From: Laccaria trichodermophora
Lineage: Eukaryota > Basidiomycota > Agaricomycetes > Agaricales > Hydnangiaceae
Assembly (NCBI GenBank): GCA_018417955.1
Contig: JACTVC010000002.1
Coordinates: 1,302,001 to 1,366,000, forward strand
Length of the DNA stretch: 64,000 nucleotides
Direction of reading: 5' to 3'
Under the pieces are notes generated by a model. That model searched no databases. It was not told the origin of the DNA and worked only from the letters and a program-made list of their open reading frames with translations. A program made the position numbers and the translations under genes. Below are positions 36,501 to 47,511 of this stretch, piece by piece; within the stretch, counting starts at the first letter, position 1, and each line of letters opens with the position of its first letter.

Positions 36501-38405
36501 AGTCAATTGTAGGTACAGGGTCGTCCATTCCTCGAGCTTCAAACGGTAATTGACCGTGCACTTCTCCGCGATAGACTTGCCGACGTTTGCGCTCGCCAGC
36601 ACTATTCAAGCCGGATCAGAACATACGCCTCAGCAATGAAAGAATGAAATCAGACTCACGAAAGTTTAGCCATGACTTCCAGAATACTTTGAGCCCGCTG
36701 ATAGAAAAACCGGGCTAAAGTGATTGTTGAATACATGGATCAGACGGGTGCAATCAAAATACCCACAAAACTCCTTTCTTCTGACAATCTCAATAACGGT
36801 CGCACCATACGCATAGAGCATATTATGAAGGCGTTGGATGTGAGAGAAACTGTTCTTGCCTCGAAAACTTGCTTGAAGAGCCGCTAGATTTGGTGGGATC
36901 TGCACAATGTCATTGTTGAGGACGCTTATCTGGCGAAGGGCAGTGAGGCATTGCTGAGTGTATGCGTTCTACACTGTGGCGGTGAATAAAAGATAACGAG
37001 GAATTGGAAGATGGCAGGCACCTACTTTCACATCCGTTATGAGCTGAACCTCCCTCCGGTGATTGGCATCGAGATGATGCAGCTCTGAGGACAAGGTAGG
37101 AACGTCGGGGTTGAGACTTGAGTCTGGAACGTACCTTGGATAACGACATCAAGATCAGAGGCTGGACCTAACAAAGGTAAGCCATGGCCATGTTAAAAAA
37201 TCGAATACCCACTTTCAAGTGATGCTGCGCTGTCAACAATCTTGTCAAGGATATCCTGCGATCGGCGTGCGCAAGCTTCTGCGTCTTCCAACAAGCTGTT
37301 TTTTTTGATGAGCAACATAAAATGCTTCAAACTAGACAGACTCACTTGGTTTTTGATAATGAAGAGCGTACCACATCGGTGCCTTCCTTGAGAGTCTTGA
37401 CCGCCAGCTCTACCTGATCAAATTTCACCTGCAAATCCTCTATACACGGGATTAAATTATCTGCTACAGCGGAGACCATATGACTGACCGTGGGTTCGAG
37501 AACAAAGCTCTGCCACCTGTTTCATCTTCACATGCGACACATAATCCCCCAATGTACGATGCCTTTCACCACCTTCTATCGCCTTGCGCACAGCATTCGA
37601 CATAAATTCCACATGAATTTGCACTCTGCTGATGAGTTCCAAGTCCGCCTCAACGCCATTCAGTAACTTTGTCTGCCTTTCCAGCTCACGTTGCGAAGTG
37701 ACACTCATCCCGTCGAAGGTGTCCACGATGGCGAGGACGTTAAAGTCCAGACTGCTCGACGCTATTCGAATAGCCTCATGTTGGTATTGGAGAGAAGCAA
37801 ATAGTTGTTTCACGTGGTCATTGTGTATGTGCGCATTACGAACGCAAGTGGCAGCAGCCTGAGAATGGCGTAGTGGTGGTGTGGCAGAGACCACATCTAA
37901 AGACAGCGTTAGAGGAGTGAATAAACCCTCGCAACATTTGCGTACCTTCCATTGGAAGTTGCAACGGCGCCTCTACCCGGAGTTCACGTAGCACTTCCTC
38001 CAAATCATAGTCGAGGTAGTATTTGTTAAACACGAAGATGGTCTGCGGAACGAGCTTAGTCTAGACAACCACACCCAGCGGCAATACAGCTCAGAACGAA
38101 CCTGACCCTGTGTTCCAGCTAGTTCCCTGATATTGGTGTTGGTTAATCGTCGACCATCAGATAAATAAACAAGTGCGGCGTCGTGGTCGATTCCAATTTC
38201 CTGGTGCAGAAACTGTTCCAAACTTCCTATCCTAGAATGGGGATTAGGGTGGTGAGGTATTAAAAAGGACGTAGAGTAAATTGCCTTTCGATGTCCCGCA
38301 ACGATGCATTAGCCTAGTAGCCTTTGTAAGCTGTAGTTTAGTCGAAGAGAAATTTAGGATCACCTGAAACACCTGACCATCCTCTGCGGTACAAATCTGT
38401 ATCAT
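33584..38405 (-). CDS. ATG11: Autophagy-related protein 11 (selective autophagy scaffold)
   Basis: The reading frame starts at 38403-38405 with MIQICTAEDGQVFQ and ends at TAA 33584-33586; about nine introns give a protein near 1400 residues. The N-terminus has a ubiquitin-like fold region with YLSDGRRLT and FVFNKYYLD. A helical Atg17-like region follows (about 37.9-36.3 kb), with LRHSQAAATCVRNAH, HIQRLHNMLYAYGATV and IRILDDLERYAKSTGD. A long coiled coil rich in Glu, Gln and Arg covers about 36.2-35.2 kb. The C-terminal Atg11 domain has EWIVARITSITERVVN, NPYGLGEGVKYYMLEVEDW, after which a Ser/Pro-rich tail runs to DMLKRLS. ATG11 links cargo receptors to the Atg1 kinase at the phagophore assembly site. 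The divergent F-box-like gene starts only 164 bp upstream. Confidence 0.93.
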
Positions 38406-38569
38406 GAGCAAGGAATTCGTGTAGTTGGTAGTGGAGTTGAGGGAGCGGGAGACGGGAGACCCGCGGGCGAAGTCCCAAGTTAGCAGTTTGTGGTCAGAAT
38501 ACAAATGTGTTGGACTTTGGACATTCAGCGTGTGACCGCAATGAGGTAACCTCCTCAACTGCCATTCGA
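38406..38569. promoter_or_regulatory. Compact bidirectional promoter between ATG11 and F-box-like gene
   Basis: Only 164 bp separate the two start codons. Both promoters and 5-prime UTRs must share or overlap in this space unless transcription starts lie inside the neighbouring genes. No canonical element is obvious. Confidence 0.55.
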
Positions 38570-39527
38570 ATGTCAGATACTGCTCGTCTCTCGTCGCCTC
38601 CACCGTCACTACCTGTCGAGCTTATCCGCAAGGTGTGTATGCTGCTACATGACTTTTGGTCACTCTGATTTGCCTGGGTAGAGTTAGCAGCCTCCAAAAC
38701 ATACAAGAATCCTCCTTGTCTGACGGGTTTGCTCTACAGTATTTCTTCTGGCCTTTACAGAAAACTGGCCACCGCCTGCTTCTCTGATTCGCGTCTGTCA
38801 AGCGGCATACCAATGGCTGCTTCCTCTCCTGTACCACTCCATCTCATTCACGACGGCCTCCCATCTCTCAACCTTTGTCTCAGCCCATGACGTCCCAGAA
38901 GGAAGGATGAGCAGCCGCTTTCACCTCATTCGCAACATGTACATTGGAAGAACTCCCGACGAGCCTGGGGATCTGGAGTATGCATCTGCCGTTTGGCCAC
39001 TCACTATCGTGTGCCGCCTACTATGGGAATCCAAGAACCTCGAACACCTCACTCTCTTGTACCTGGACCAAAACAAGTGGGTGAAATTGGAACACGCTGT
39101 TCCTGCAACTCTCAAAACTCTCGTCCTGGGTCCTATCCACGGCCCTTTCCGTGCCTCCAACCTGCCGCAGCGTCCTCAACTCGAGCATTTTACCAGCTCA
39201 CAAACTTTCATGCGGGACGACGAGGTCGTTGAATTGGTTCTATACCCTTCAATGAAAATTTTCAGGAGGATAACAGACGCTAATAGTATGGGCCCTCTCT
39301 GGGCTGTGGATCAGGTGCCATGCATATCAAGGACGGTAACGTTGGAAGAAATGGAGATCGTTATTTCCGGGCCTCCGGAGTATAGCACCCCAGCGTTATC
39401 CCTTTGCAAGAGGAAGCTCAACGAAATGACCAATGACCCGAGAATTAAACTTCGTCAGGACCGTAGACACTGGCTGCAAATCGTCTTTGATGAGTTCTTG
39501 GAGTATAGGACCGGTGATGGTACGTGA
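38570..39527 (+). CDS. F-box-like domain protein
   Basis: Exon 1 begins at ATG 38570 and encodes LPVELIRKV. The donor GTATGC near 38637 joins to the acceptor at 38741, giving VLFLLAFTENWPPPASLIRV, which is an F-box-like motif (LPxELI..VL). The rest is one exon to TGA 39525-39527. The body resembles agaric F-box proteins: a conserved LYHSISFTTASHL segment, then hydrophobic repeats such as NLEHLTLLYLD and ATLKTLVLG. Total length about 280 residues. F-box proteins recruit substrates to SCF ubiquitin ligases; the substrate is unknown. An alternative donor at 38633 would change the frame, so the join is moderately certain. Confidence 0.8.
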
Positions 39528-40487
39528 CGAGAATGGAATGGGGACTAGCTAGGTTCTGCCCCCACAGCGGACATGGACTGAGCTATTGGGCGCAGCACAG
39601 GGATACATCTTGGGGGGCCGTCTTCACAGTCAATAGGCTCTGTAAACCACTTTGTTCTTGATGTGAATAATAAAAAAAGATCTATTCCAGCTATGGTAGC
39701 ATCTATTCTTCCTCCGCAGCCGCAAGCTTCAGTTTTGACAACTCCTTCATCCGCCGTACATAGCTACAACAAAAATAATGTATCAGCAACTCCGGATGAG
39801 CCCGACAGAGTGAGGGAGATTCAACTCACTCATCATACTGGCACCTGGACGTAGACAAACAACATAAGAGATCTACCTCTGAGGCGCAATGAACAGTATA
39901 AACGTACTTGTCGTATGTATGTCGCTCATGTTCGCATTCCCAGGGCTTGTAAAGTTTCTGCTTCCGGCAGATGTTCAGAGGGATAAGCAAGCTAGCATAC
40001 GTTGATTCCACGGAGAAGAACGCATTAGGTTTGAAAGCAGGATAGAAGAGAAATGGACGTCAGCATAGACGGCCACGAGAGTAACGCTACGACGCACGAA
40101 GAACACTGGTCTCTCCAAGCCAAGGGGACCCTGTGCGCCTTGAGCTCTTCCTGGGATGCTGTCGTCGACGCCGCCATGTATGATATCCAACGAGAAAGAT
40201 GTGTGTGACCTTAGTGTGACATTACTCACTGTGGGTCAACCTTTCACTTTCTCGCTTGAACGTTTCATCACAACCCAATGTTTAACGAACGACATACATA
40301 CACAAAAACTACAATACACGCCCTACTCTCCCCAAGACAAACCAGAAAAACAACCCAAGAACGAAAACGAACGTCTAAATAAATACGAACTAAATGGAAG
40401 ATAAATAATAACCGAAATATAAAGGACGAAAACGACACTCGGGAAACACATGTATGGAGGAGTGTTGGATTCGTCTCGCATGGAAAG
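39528..40487. other. Convergent intergenic region without recognised gene
   Basis: About 1 kb between the ends of the F-box-like gene (+) and the Ran1-type kinase (-). A-rich sequence near 40270-40420 is probably kinase 3-prime UTR. The short ORFs have no signature. Confidence 0.45.
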
Positions 40488-42467
40488 TTACACGTCAACC
40501 TCGGAGGCGGGGACGAAGAACTTGGTAGGGAACCACTGGCGCGGTGACCTTACTTGCCTTGCTCGTCGACCAAACGCATTCATCGGCGCCTCAAAGTCGC
40601 TTTGCATCTGCGTCTGGGGATGCGAGCCACTCGGGATCGGCGGCGACAGCGGATACACTTGAGGAGAAGACGACGCGTGCGGGGTGTCCATTGTCGCTTT
40701 CGTCGTTCCCCACGCACGGCCCGAGGGACGAGGGAACAACTTGGTCGTGTTGAAGATACTGGACATCTTCGTCTTTCTCGGCCGTTTCTTCCCTCCCCCG
40801 CCAATAATGTCGATAGGCTTCGACGCGGGTATGGGGGTGTGTACCTCTGGAATCCGGATGATGCTCGCCCTGTCCCCATTCGACTCTTCCGCGGATATCT
40901 GGTAGCTCCCCACTGAGTAATCCCGTTCGAATTCACCAGATTCAGAGGAGTTGTCTGAGAAGACGGACACTTCTCTGTACGAATAGATCGACTGTGGGGG
41001 AGATCGCGTCTTGTGGTTCTCCACCTGAGGAGGCTCTGACGAGAGGGAAGACGCGTCCGAACCTGCGATTGGACTCTCCATGAAGAAGGAGGATGCGTAC
41101 GCCGCCTCTGGACTAGGCTCTGTCGACGAATCTGTGGACGAGGCGTCTTCGTTGTCGTGATAGCAGATATGATTAGTATCGATTGTGAGCCTCACGCCCG
41201 GTCTCCTCGCAGGATCACATCCAGATTGGCAAGGAGTGTGGGGGAAAGAATTATTGGAGGAATAGGACCATGTCGTTGAAGGATATGACCCGTCCAACTC
41301 ATCCTCGACATACTCAATCTCCTGCTCCTCTTCCCATAGGCGGCATCCGTCGTACCTGAACGCGTCTTCCCCTTGACTTGAACTCGATGTCGACGCTACA
41401 GGATATGGTTCTGCATTGGTCGGTGGATGTGGCACGAAGTGCTTGTCCATGTTGGCTGATACAGTTGTTCCATTTCCCAAGTCCAGACCCTCTTCCCAAG
41501 GACACCTGGCAAGACTTCCCTCAAAGACAACGCTGTCCGAGTAGAAAGTCTCGATCTTCTCGATGGCTGCCCGGAATTCATGCAGCCGGTACCTTGATTT
41601 CCAATCAAGGCTCAGAACTCGTACGAGGACCTTGTTGAGCTCATGGGAAATAGGCAAGACGGTAGGAAGGAAGTTGAGAGGATCCTGTCGGTAAGCTTGG
41701 AAAGTGGAGTCATCAGGCGTAGCTGACTTCCAAGGATTTCTCCCCGTTGCCAGATTGACGAGTATGATGCCTAGCGACCAGACATCATTGAACAAGGGTG
41801 AATATGGGGCAGGACGTTCAGAATCGCCAGCCTGGCATTCTGAGACAAGAGATAAATAAGTAAGTCCTTCAGGAGTTCCTCAAAGCTTACCTGGACTCAT
41901 GTGATACACGCTACCTGTCCTGAATTCTTTGCTCGACTTCTCGGTGGTGGCGAGGCCAAAGTCGGTGATGGCAATTTTGTGGCCACGGTCGAAACAAAGA
42001 ATATTCTCGGGCTTCAGGTCACGGTGATAAATGCCCAAGGAATGGCAGTAATCCACTGCGTCAACAAGTTGGAGGAAGATGTGCTTGAGGAGTTGGTCAT
42101 CCCCAAGATACCGACTCTCATGCAATATTTGGCTGAACAGGTCGTTGTCTGACGCATAGTCCATGATAATGTAGGTATACCCCCGCTCCTCTACGACGCG
42201 GTGGAGTGTGACAACACCCGGGTGAGCCGACGCGAGCTGGTGAAGAGTGATTTCCCGGATGTGCAGCTGTCGGCGAAGCGAGGATCCTTGGTTGCTTATA
42301 AGACACTTTACGGCGAAGGAGCTGGAGAATGCATCGACGGCTCGGTAGACGACGCCATAGCCCCCTACACCAAGGAGCTCGACAAGCTGGAGAGTGTCCT
42401 CGTCGATGAGGGTGCCTAGAGGCGGGTGCTGAACCGCAGGAGACTCGATAGGCACCATTCTCGACAT
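40488..42467 (-). CDS. Ran1/Pat1-type serine/threonine protein kinase
   Basis: Start MSRMVPIESP at 42465-42467, immediately after a likely 5-prime UTR intron acceptor. One intron (about 41817-41890) interrupts MSP and ECQAG. The kinase domain is canonical: LLGVGGYGVVYRA, FAVKCL, YHRDLKPENIL, ITDFGLAT, MSPECQ, WSLGIILVNLATGRNPW and a final conserved Arg segment. The C-terminal half (about 350 residues) is Ser-rich and disordered, with an acidic stretch and a basic end (KKRPRKTK). The short N-terminus, GTLIDEDTLQLVELLG opening and NLATGRNPWKSA motif match fungal Ran1/Pat1 relatives, which in fission yeast hold cells out of meiosis. Role here is by homology. Length about 630 residues. Confidence 0.88.
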
Positions 42468-43763
42468 GCTCGCTAAAAAAATTAAGAAGGGTGAGTCCCT
42501 AATTTGATTCAAAAGGAAGAGGGAGAAAAGTGATTCACCTTTGCTAGGACAAGACTTTGACCTGTTTCACTCAAACGCGACTGAGGTTTGGTGAGTGCGT
42601 GGGTACCACGAGGTAAATGAGAACGGTAATACTCACAACGAGAACTGGCCGCTAGACGTTGTGGTTTTCAACGCATCCCTCTCCGCTACCCTTTAGTATA
42701 TACACTATTCACCTGAATCAGCAACATGACAATTCTGAGACATAGGACCTTATCACAACCCAAAACAGTCGCTCGGCGGACGTCATTGTCTGCCCTCGAT
42801 CGGAAGGGGTCGATCGGCGGTTCGCGTCTTTCGGTGTGCTGTTGGAAGATTATCTGAATACCCGAGCGATCCCTTCGCGCGGAATAACGCTAGGAAAAGG
42901 CTAGGAGAGGCTGGCTGACGCTCTGGAAAAACTAGCAGCGTTTCTCGATCTGCACTTTGCGGAAGTAAAACATAGGGGCGGGCCTGAAATAGACATGTAT
43001 ATATAGAGTGATTTTGACATTTTGTCGTTTCTTCGACATCCTTCGAGATTCTTCGCTCGTTTACTGACTCAAAAAAAAATTACTTCATAGTGAATCGGCG
43101 GTGTCGAATTCTTGTTTAATCCCGATGTATTCTGGTGGCTGTAACGCATTTTTTTGAGCATTCAATTCTATATTGCGCCCCGGAACCATATTTGGACGAA
43201 CATGTGGGGCGCAAAAAATATTTTCCGGGATATCTTTGGTCTTTTTTGAAATGTTGTTTATTTCGAGGTGCGGAAGCAAGGGAAACGGCTCTGTGTAGGC
43301 GCGGCGCGGCGTCCGAGAATGCGAAAGGCGTAATGAGCTTTTTGTGCCTAAAAGCGACCCAGTGTTTTCGTAAAGATAAGGGCGACCAGGTGTAGAATGA
43401 TTCAATTGTCGAAAAGTATTCAGGAGCGTCCGAGTGAGTCGGGGATCCTAAATTGGGGGTGTCACGCTGAACTTGAGCTTGATAAAATTAAAGACAACAA
43501 ATGATAGACTCTCTCCAAAAACTGACGCATTGCTGAAAGTAGCCCTCGCAGATATTATTTTTGAGGCTGTAGCACTGACAATGATAAGTAGACTGTCTAT
43601 CGTAAACTTATAGGGATAGTAAAATTCTACGGTATTGTTTAGATAGCATACCGATAAACCTGATTTACAACAATGTCCATCCTTGAGACCGATGTATACA
43701 AAAACAGCCGTGATAACTTCAATAATGATAGTCCCAAAGAAACCACCGTAACAAAAAGATCAT
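42468..43763. other. Intergenic region of about 1.3 kb: kinase promoter and 5-prime UTR
   Basis: Upstream of the kinase and downstream of the cyclin gene, both on minus. The first 100 bases hold a likely 5-prime UTR intron (acceptor next to the ATG). The rest shows CT-rich and A-rich tracts and short ORFs without signature. Confidence 0.45.
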
Positions 43764-44794
43764 CTAAGAGGGCTTTGTTTTGAAAATGGAGGCGATCTTC
43801 TTCCTCACTGACCGGGTGGGTTTTGGAGGAGCCACCGATTCCGGCGTCGAAGGTACGCTCCAACCTCTCGAGTCCCCTGAAGAGGCCAACGACAAGTCGT
43901 CCACGGAACTATCGTTGCCAGAATCATCAGAGACCGCCCATTGAGCATCCAAGTTGACCTTGATGGTCCTATCCCTCATCTTCTCCAATGAAACCCCATA
44001 GCTAGGGTAAACCGTCACATTTCCTTCTAGTTCATCGAATAGCTGCCCATGAAAATCGTCAATGTCCCTCTCAGGGAACTTCGAAAGCTCGCTCCAATAC
44101 CTCGCACTCCTCGTCTTCGCTTCCGACACCGAACCGATATTGCACTCGCAGAACTCCTGTGCGGCGATGATGAAGGCGGCAAGGAAGAGACGGTGTCCGG
44201 AGAAGCTGGGGAAGTTGGCAGGGAGGCGCGCATGGAAGCGCTGGAGGAGAACGAGGGTCGCAGAGACGACTGAGTTGGGGACATCAGTCCTGTACACCAA
44301 CCTGGCGATAAAAATGGAGAGGCGAGGTTGACGGAGAAAGCGGGATGTGTCAGACTCTTCTGAGCATCCGAACGTCTTGACGAGGTAGCTGGTGCACAAT
44401 TCAGCGATGTCGCGCAAACCGAAGAAGGGATCCTGGGAGTGCTCGTATTCCGAAGGGATGTTGGGGAGTGGCTTTTTTACATCGGTGACGATATAGGGGC
44501 AGGAGGAGATATCGAAGAAGGGAGAGGCGTCAATTGCCAGAGTTGACAGTTCAGCGGTGGGCATTGCGTTGGAAACCGTGTGTGGAGTAAGGTGGGCGGG
44601 TAACTCTACTGCTGATAAGAGATGGATTAGAAAAATGACGATTAGTTGGATGGATATCAGGTCTTACCGGGGAAGGAATCCAAAGCTAAGATGGGCGTGA
44701 ACGATAGCAGGTTAGCAAGAATCTCCAAAGCCAACGGAGTCCTTAAAAGCGCGGAAGCAGCTGGGTGGCAAGGTCCGTCGTGCGGTGTAGTCAT
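43764..44794 (-). CDS. Cyclin of the Pho80/Pcl type
   Basis: Exon 1 (start MTTPHDGPCHPAASALL at 44792-44794; an upstream ATG at 44857 is possible) joins through an intron (about 44611-44667) in frame to VELPAHLTPHTV and then to the long exon ending at 43764. The cyclin box is visible: LRQPRLSIFIARLVYRTDV, VVSATLVLLQRFHARLP, SGHRLFLAAFIIAAQEFCE and RYWSELSKFPERDID. The tail is rich in Ser and Asp and ends in a basic KKIASIFKTKPS. Pho80/Pcl-type cyclins activate Pho85-class kinases in nutrient, morphogenesis and cell-cycle signalling; the specific partner is not known. It lies near a Ran1-type kinase gene, but I see no evidence that the two act together. Confidence 0.85.
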
Positions 44795-45565
44795 GGCATG
44801 GCCGATTCTAGTTTTGGAGGTCCGGACATAGCTGGAGCATGAAAAAACTTTGGACACAGCCTAAGTGTTAGAACAGCCTTCGTGCACTGTTGTCATCAGC
44901 TATAACCCACTGTGGGTTCTTTGAGCGGTATTCAGGATAAAAATGGTTCCTGAGAATGACCTTCAAAATCCAAGCTGTCAAGTGTTCCAGCAGGTTCCAA
45001 GCAGGTTCCAGCGTGATTGGTGAAAGCGCTTGAGGCAGTGCGTGACACGTGTGAGTGAGCAGGAAGGTCCTGGATGCGAGACGGTGAAGAATGGTGACCT
45101 CCAATAAGCAGAAAGATCATCAACACAATGCGTTGGTGGGTCAAAGGAGTGACGCTGAAGAGAGTGCGTTATACTTTGTATCCACAGGTGATGGGAAGTT
45201 GGGCTATGTAGTATCGATCATAGATAAGCAGATCGAGTTGAAGCGATTTGGCTTCAAAATAACTGGAAGCCCGAACAAGGACCGCAGATGAGATTGGTCA
45301 ATCGTTGAATGTTGAACGTTGAACGTTGAACGTCGACAGGTTGTGTCGAAATTGCACGGTGAACATGCGATGATGCGATCACGTGGTAAGACGCTACATT
45401 GGAACTACTTCACAAACTTAAAGTTAAATCGAAATGAAGTGCGTCGAGGCATTGACAAATTATGCCGTAGTTGAGTTCATCAAAAAGTACAATCGATTAT
45501 CCATAATTCCGATGACAGTGTAAAGTAAACGCGACATTGGCTCTCAATAGTTTACAGCGACCCGT
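44795..45565. other. Intergenic region with short tandem repeats
   Basis: Between the cyclin start and the 3-prime end of the left CsbD-like gene. Contains three CAGGTTCCA-like units near 44985-45013 and a GTTGAAC tandem at 45304-45332. Small ORFs have no signature. Confidence 0.45.
45304..45332. repeat. GTTGAAC heptamer tandem repeat
   Basis: Four consecutive units of GTTGAAY/GTTGAAC. The reverse complement (GTTCAAC) appears as a shorter array near 57449. Confidence 0.8.
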
Positions 45566-46004
45566 TTAGATACTCTTGTTGATTTCCTGCTGAGCCTCAC
45601 CCTTGTCACGGCGCGTATTACCTAACAAAAAAGAATGAGAAAGACGCCCTTTAATTAGGTTGAACCGACATACCAGCTGCCTGTTGGGTTTTGTCACCCG
45701 TAACGGCACCAACGACGGCATCCTTCTTCCCGGTGAAACGATCCGAGGTACCCTCAGTGTATCCTTTGGCCTGAGCACCCTTGTATTCGCCCTCACCGGC
45801 AGCATGCTCCTGCTTGCCGGACTGCTGCCACGACGTAGCACCTGTCAGATCCCCAACCGTCTCGACAACGGTGCCCTTGGCGGAGTGGAATTTACCAGAG
45901 GTCTTGCTGCGTTACAAAGGCAATAAGCAAGCAAGTTCTTTACCTCTTATAAAAGTCGCATACCTTGGATCTCCGGAAGTTGTGTTGTTTGTGAAAGAAG
46001 CCAT
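45566..46004 (-). CDS. CsbD-like small stress protein (copy A)
   Basis: Start [13 protein letters not shown] at 46002-46004, stop at 45566-45568. Introns interrupt after GDPS and after QQAAG. The protein is about 90 residues, hydrophilic and rich in Gly, Lys, Glu and Ala, with [56 protein letters not shown] and a [13 protein letters not shown] end. These features match CsbD-like proteins; fungal relatives have been called mismatched base pair and cruciform DNA recognition proteins (Hmp1 in Ustilago). The family is linked to stress responses but the mechanism is uncertain. It is paralogous to, and divergent from, copy B. Confidence 0.88.
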
Positions 46005-46350
46005 GTGTTCGATAGTAAAATGTTATGAGATGGGCAAAAAAAAGGTCGTTGTCTGTGAAATATATATACCTTCCATGGCGTGGAGTTCGGCAGTGGTGTA
46101 CGCGCATCTTGGCGGTTTCACTTGTCTCGATGATGATGAAAATCGCTTGTCACCTTACATCATGCCATCACCAACGACGTCACCTTTCGTATTGTTTGTG
46201 CGTAATTTCTTCAAACGCCGTTGCTGCCTTCAATGATGACCGATGACCACCATGACAATTTACCTTTGAGGTAGCTCCACACCGAGAACGCTCTTAAGGA
46301 GCTCAAACTTGGAGTTCAATGCATCATCAACTCTAACCACACAATTTACA
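46005..46350. promoter_or_regulatory. Shared divergent promoter of the CsbD-like pair
   Basis: 346 bp separate the two start codons. Both genes must be driven from here. An A-rich run near 46033-46043 could favour open chromatin. No canonical stress element (CCCCT) stands out. Confidence 0.5.
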
Positions 46351-46787
46351 ATGGCATCACAATCCGCACAGAACACAGCTTCCGGTGAACCAAAGTAAGG
46401 GTTTCCATCCTTCTCAACCCCACTCATCACTGACTTATTGTTATCCTCAGCAAGACCACCGGTCAATACCACTCCGCAAAGGGCACGATCGTCGAGGCCA
46501 TCGGCAACGTGACCGGAGCCACTTCCTGGACACAGTCCGGTAAAGAGGAGCACGCAGCAGGAGAGGCAGAGTACAACGCCGCTCAGGCCAAGGGGTACGT
46601 CGAAGGTGCCAACGATCGCTTGCAAGGCAAGAAGGACACCATCGTTGGCGCTCTTGCTGGTGACCGTGCGCAACAGACTGCTGGTGAGTTGATAAGTCGG
46701 CTTTACAATATTTTTTCTGAACAGGCTATGGCAGGAAATCTTCAGGAAGACAAGGGGCTGGCGAAGCAAGAGTTGAATAAATTCTAG
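46351..46787 (+). CDS. CsbD-like small stress protein (copy B)
   Basis: Exons 46351-46394, 46451-46683 and 46735-46787 encode [75 protein letters not shown] and [12 protein letters not shown]. Both intron positions match copy A, so the pair arose by inverted duplication of a complete gene. Length is about 110 residues. The divergence between copies is distributed along the protein while the Gly/Lys/Glu pattern is kept, suggesting that both are under selection. Function as for copy A. Confidence 0.9.
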
Positions 46788-47511
46788 TTGGGAATGGGAT
46801 ACCCAATGTTCGGATATTAGTGCAAGATTAGGTCACTAGAGAGTTGAACTCTCATCATCAGTTTTTTGTAATACCAATTTCTACATATGTACCTCAAATT
46901 CAATGTTGTGAATTTCTTGATGGTTTGAAAATCTTTTCTAAGTATCGGACGCGTGAATTTTCAAGATGGAGGCTGCGTATTCCCCAAGCGAGGCCTGTTG
47001 AAGCCTACATCAACAACTTAAATTAATTCCGAAAAACTCATCCCAAACTCGTCCCGACTCGATTTCAAACATCTCAGGTTCATTTTGATGAAGGTGGTGG
47101 TGGGTACTACATATACGATACGTAACGGTTAAGGTAATAGAATACGATACGATAAGGCTTGGGTTTGGGTTGGGTTGAGGTGACAATAGCTATAAAGTCC
47201 ATGAACGAACGAACAAGATGTAGTTGCAGAGGAAGGACGAAGGTGGAGAAAATGCAGTGGATTCGGGTAGGCATGGATGTGTGGATGTAGGTGTGATGGA
47301 GACGATGCGGTAATGTTCTGGAGGAGGCCGAGTCACGAGATCAAGATAGCAGAGGTGTGGATGGAACGGAACGGAAAAGACGTTGCGAAGTCGTAAAATT
47401 CGTGTCCGTATGTCAAGGGGGCGAGGGGGGAAGAAGATGCATCAAATAAACATAGAGGGAATCAGAATCAAAAGAACGAAGCGAAAACGACTCAACCAAC
47501 ATCCTTCCTCA
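46788..47511. other. Convergent intergenic region
   Basis: About 0.7 kb between the ends of CsbD copy B (+) and the membrane protein gene (-). Short direct repeats of ACGATAC occur near 47115-47152. No gene recognised. Confidence 0.45.

Noticed and set aside
42467..43764. Neighbouring cyclin and Ran1-type kinase as a functional kinase-cyclin pair
   Set aside because: Pho80/Pcl-type cyclins partner with Pho85-class kinases, not Ran1 relatives; adjacency alone does not support a complex.
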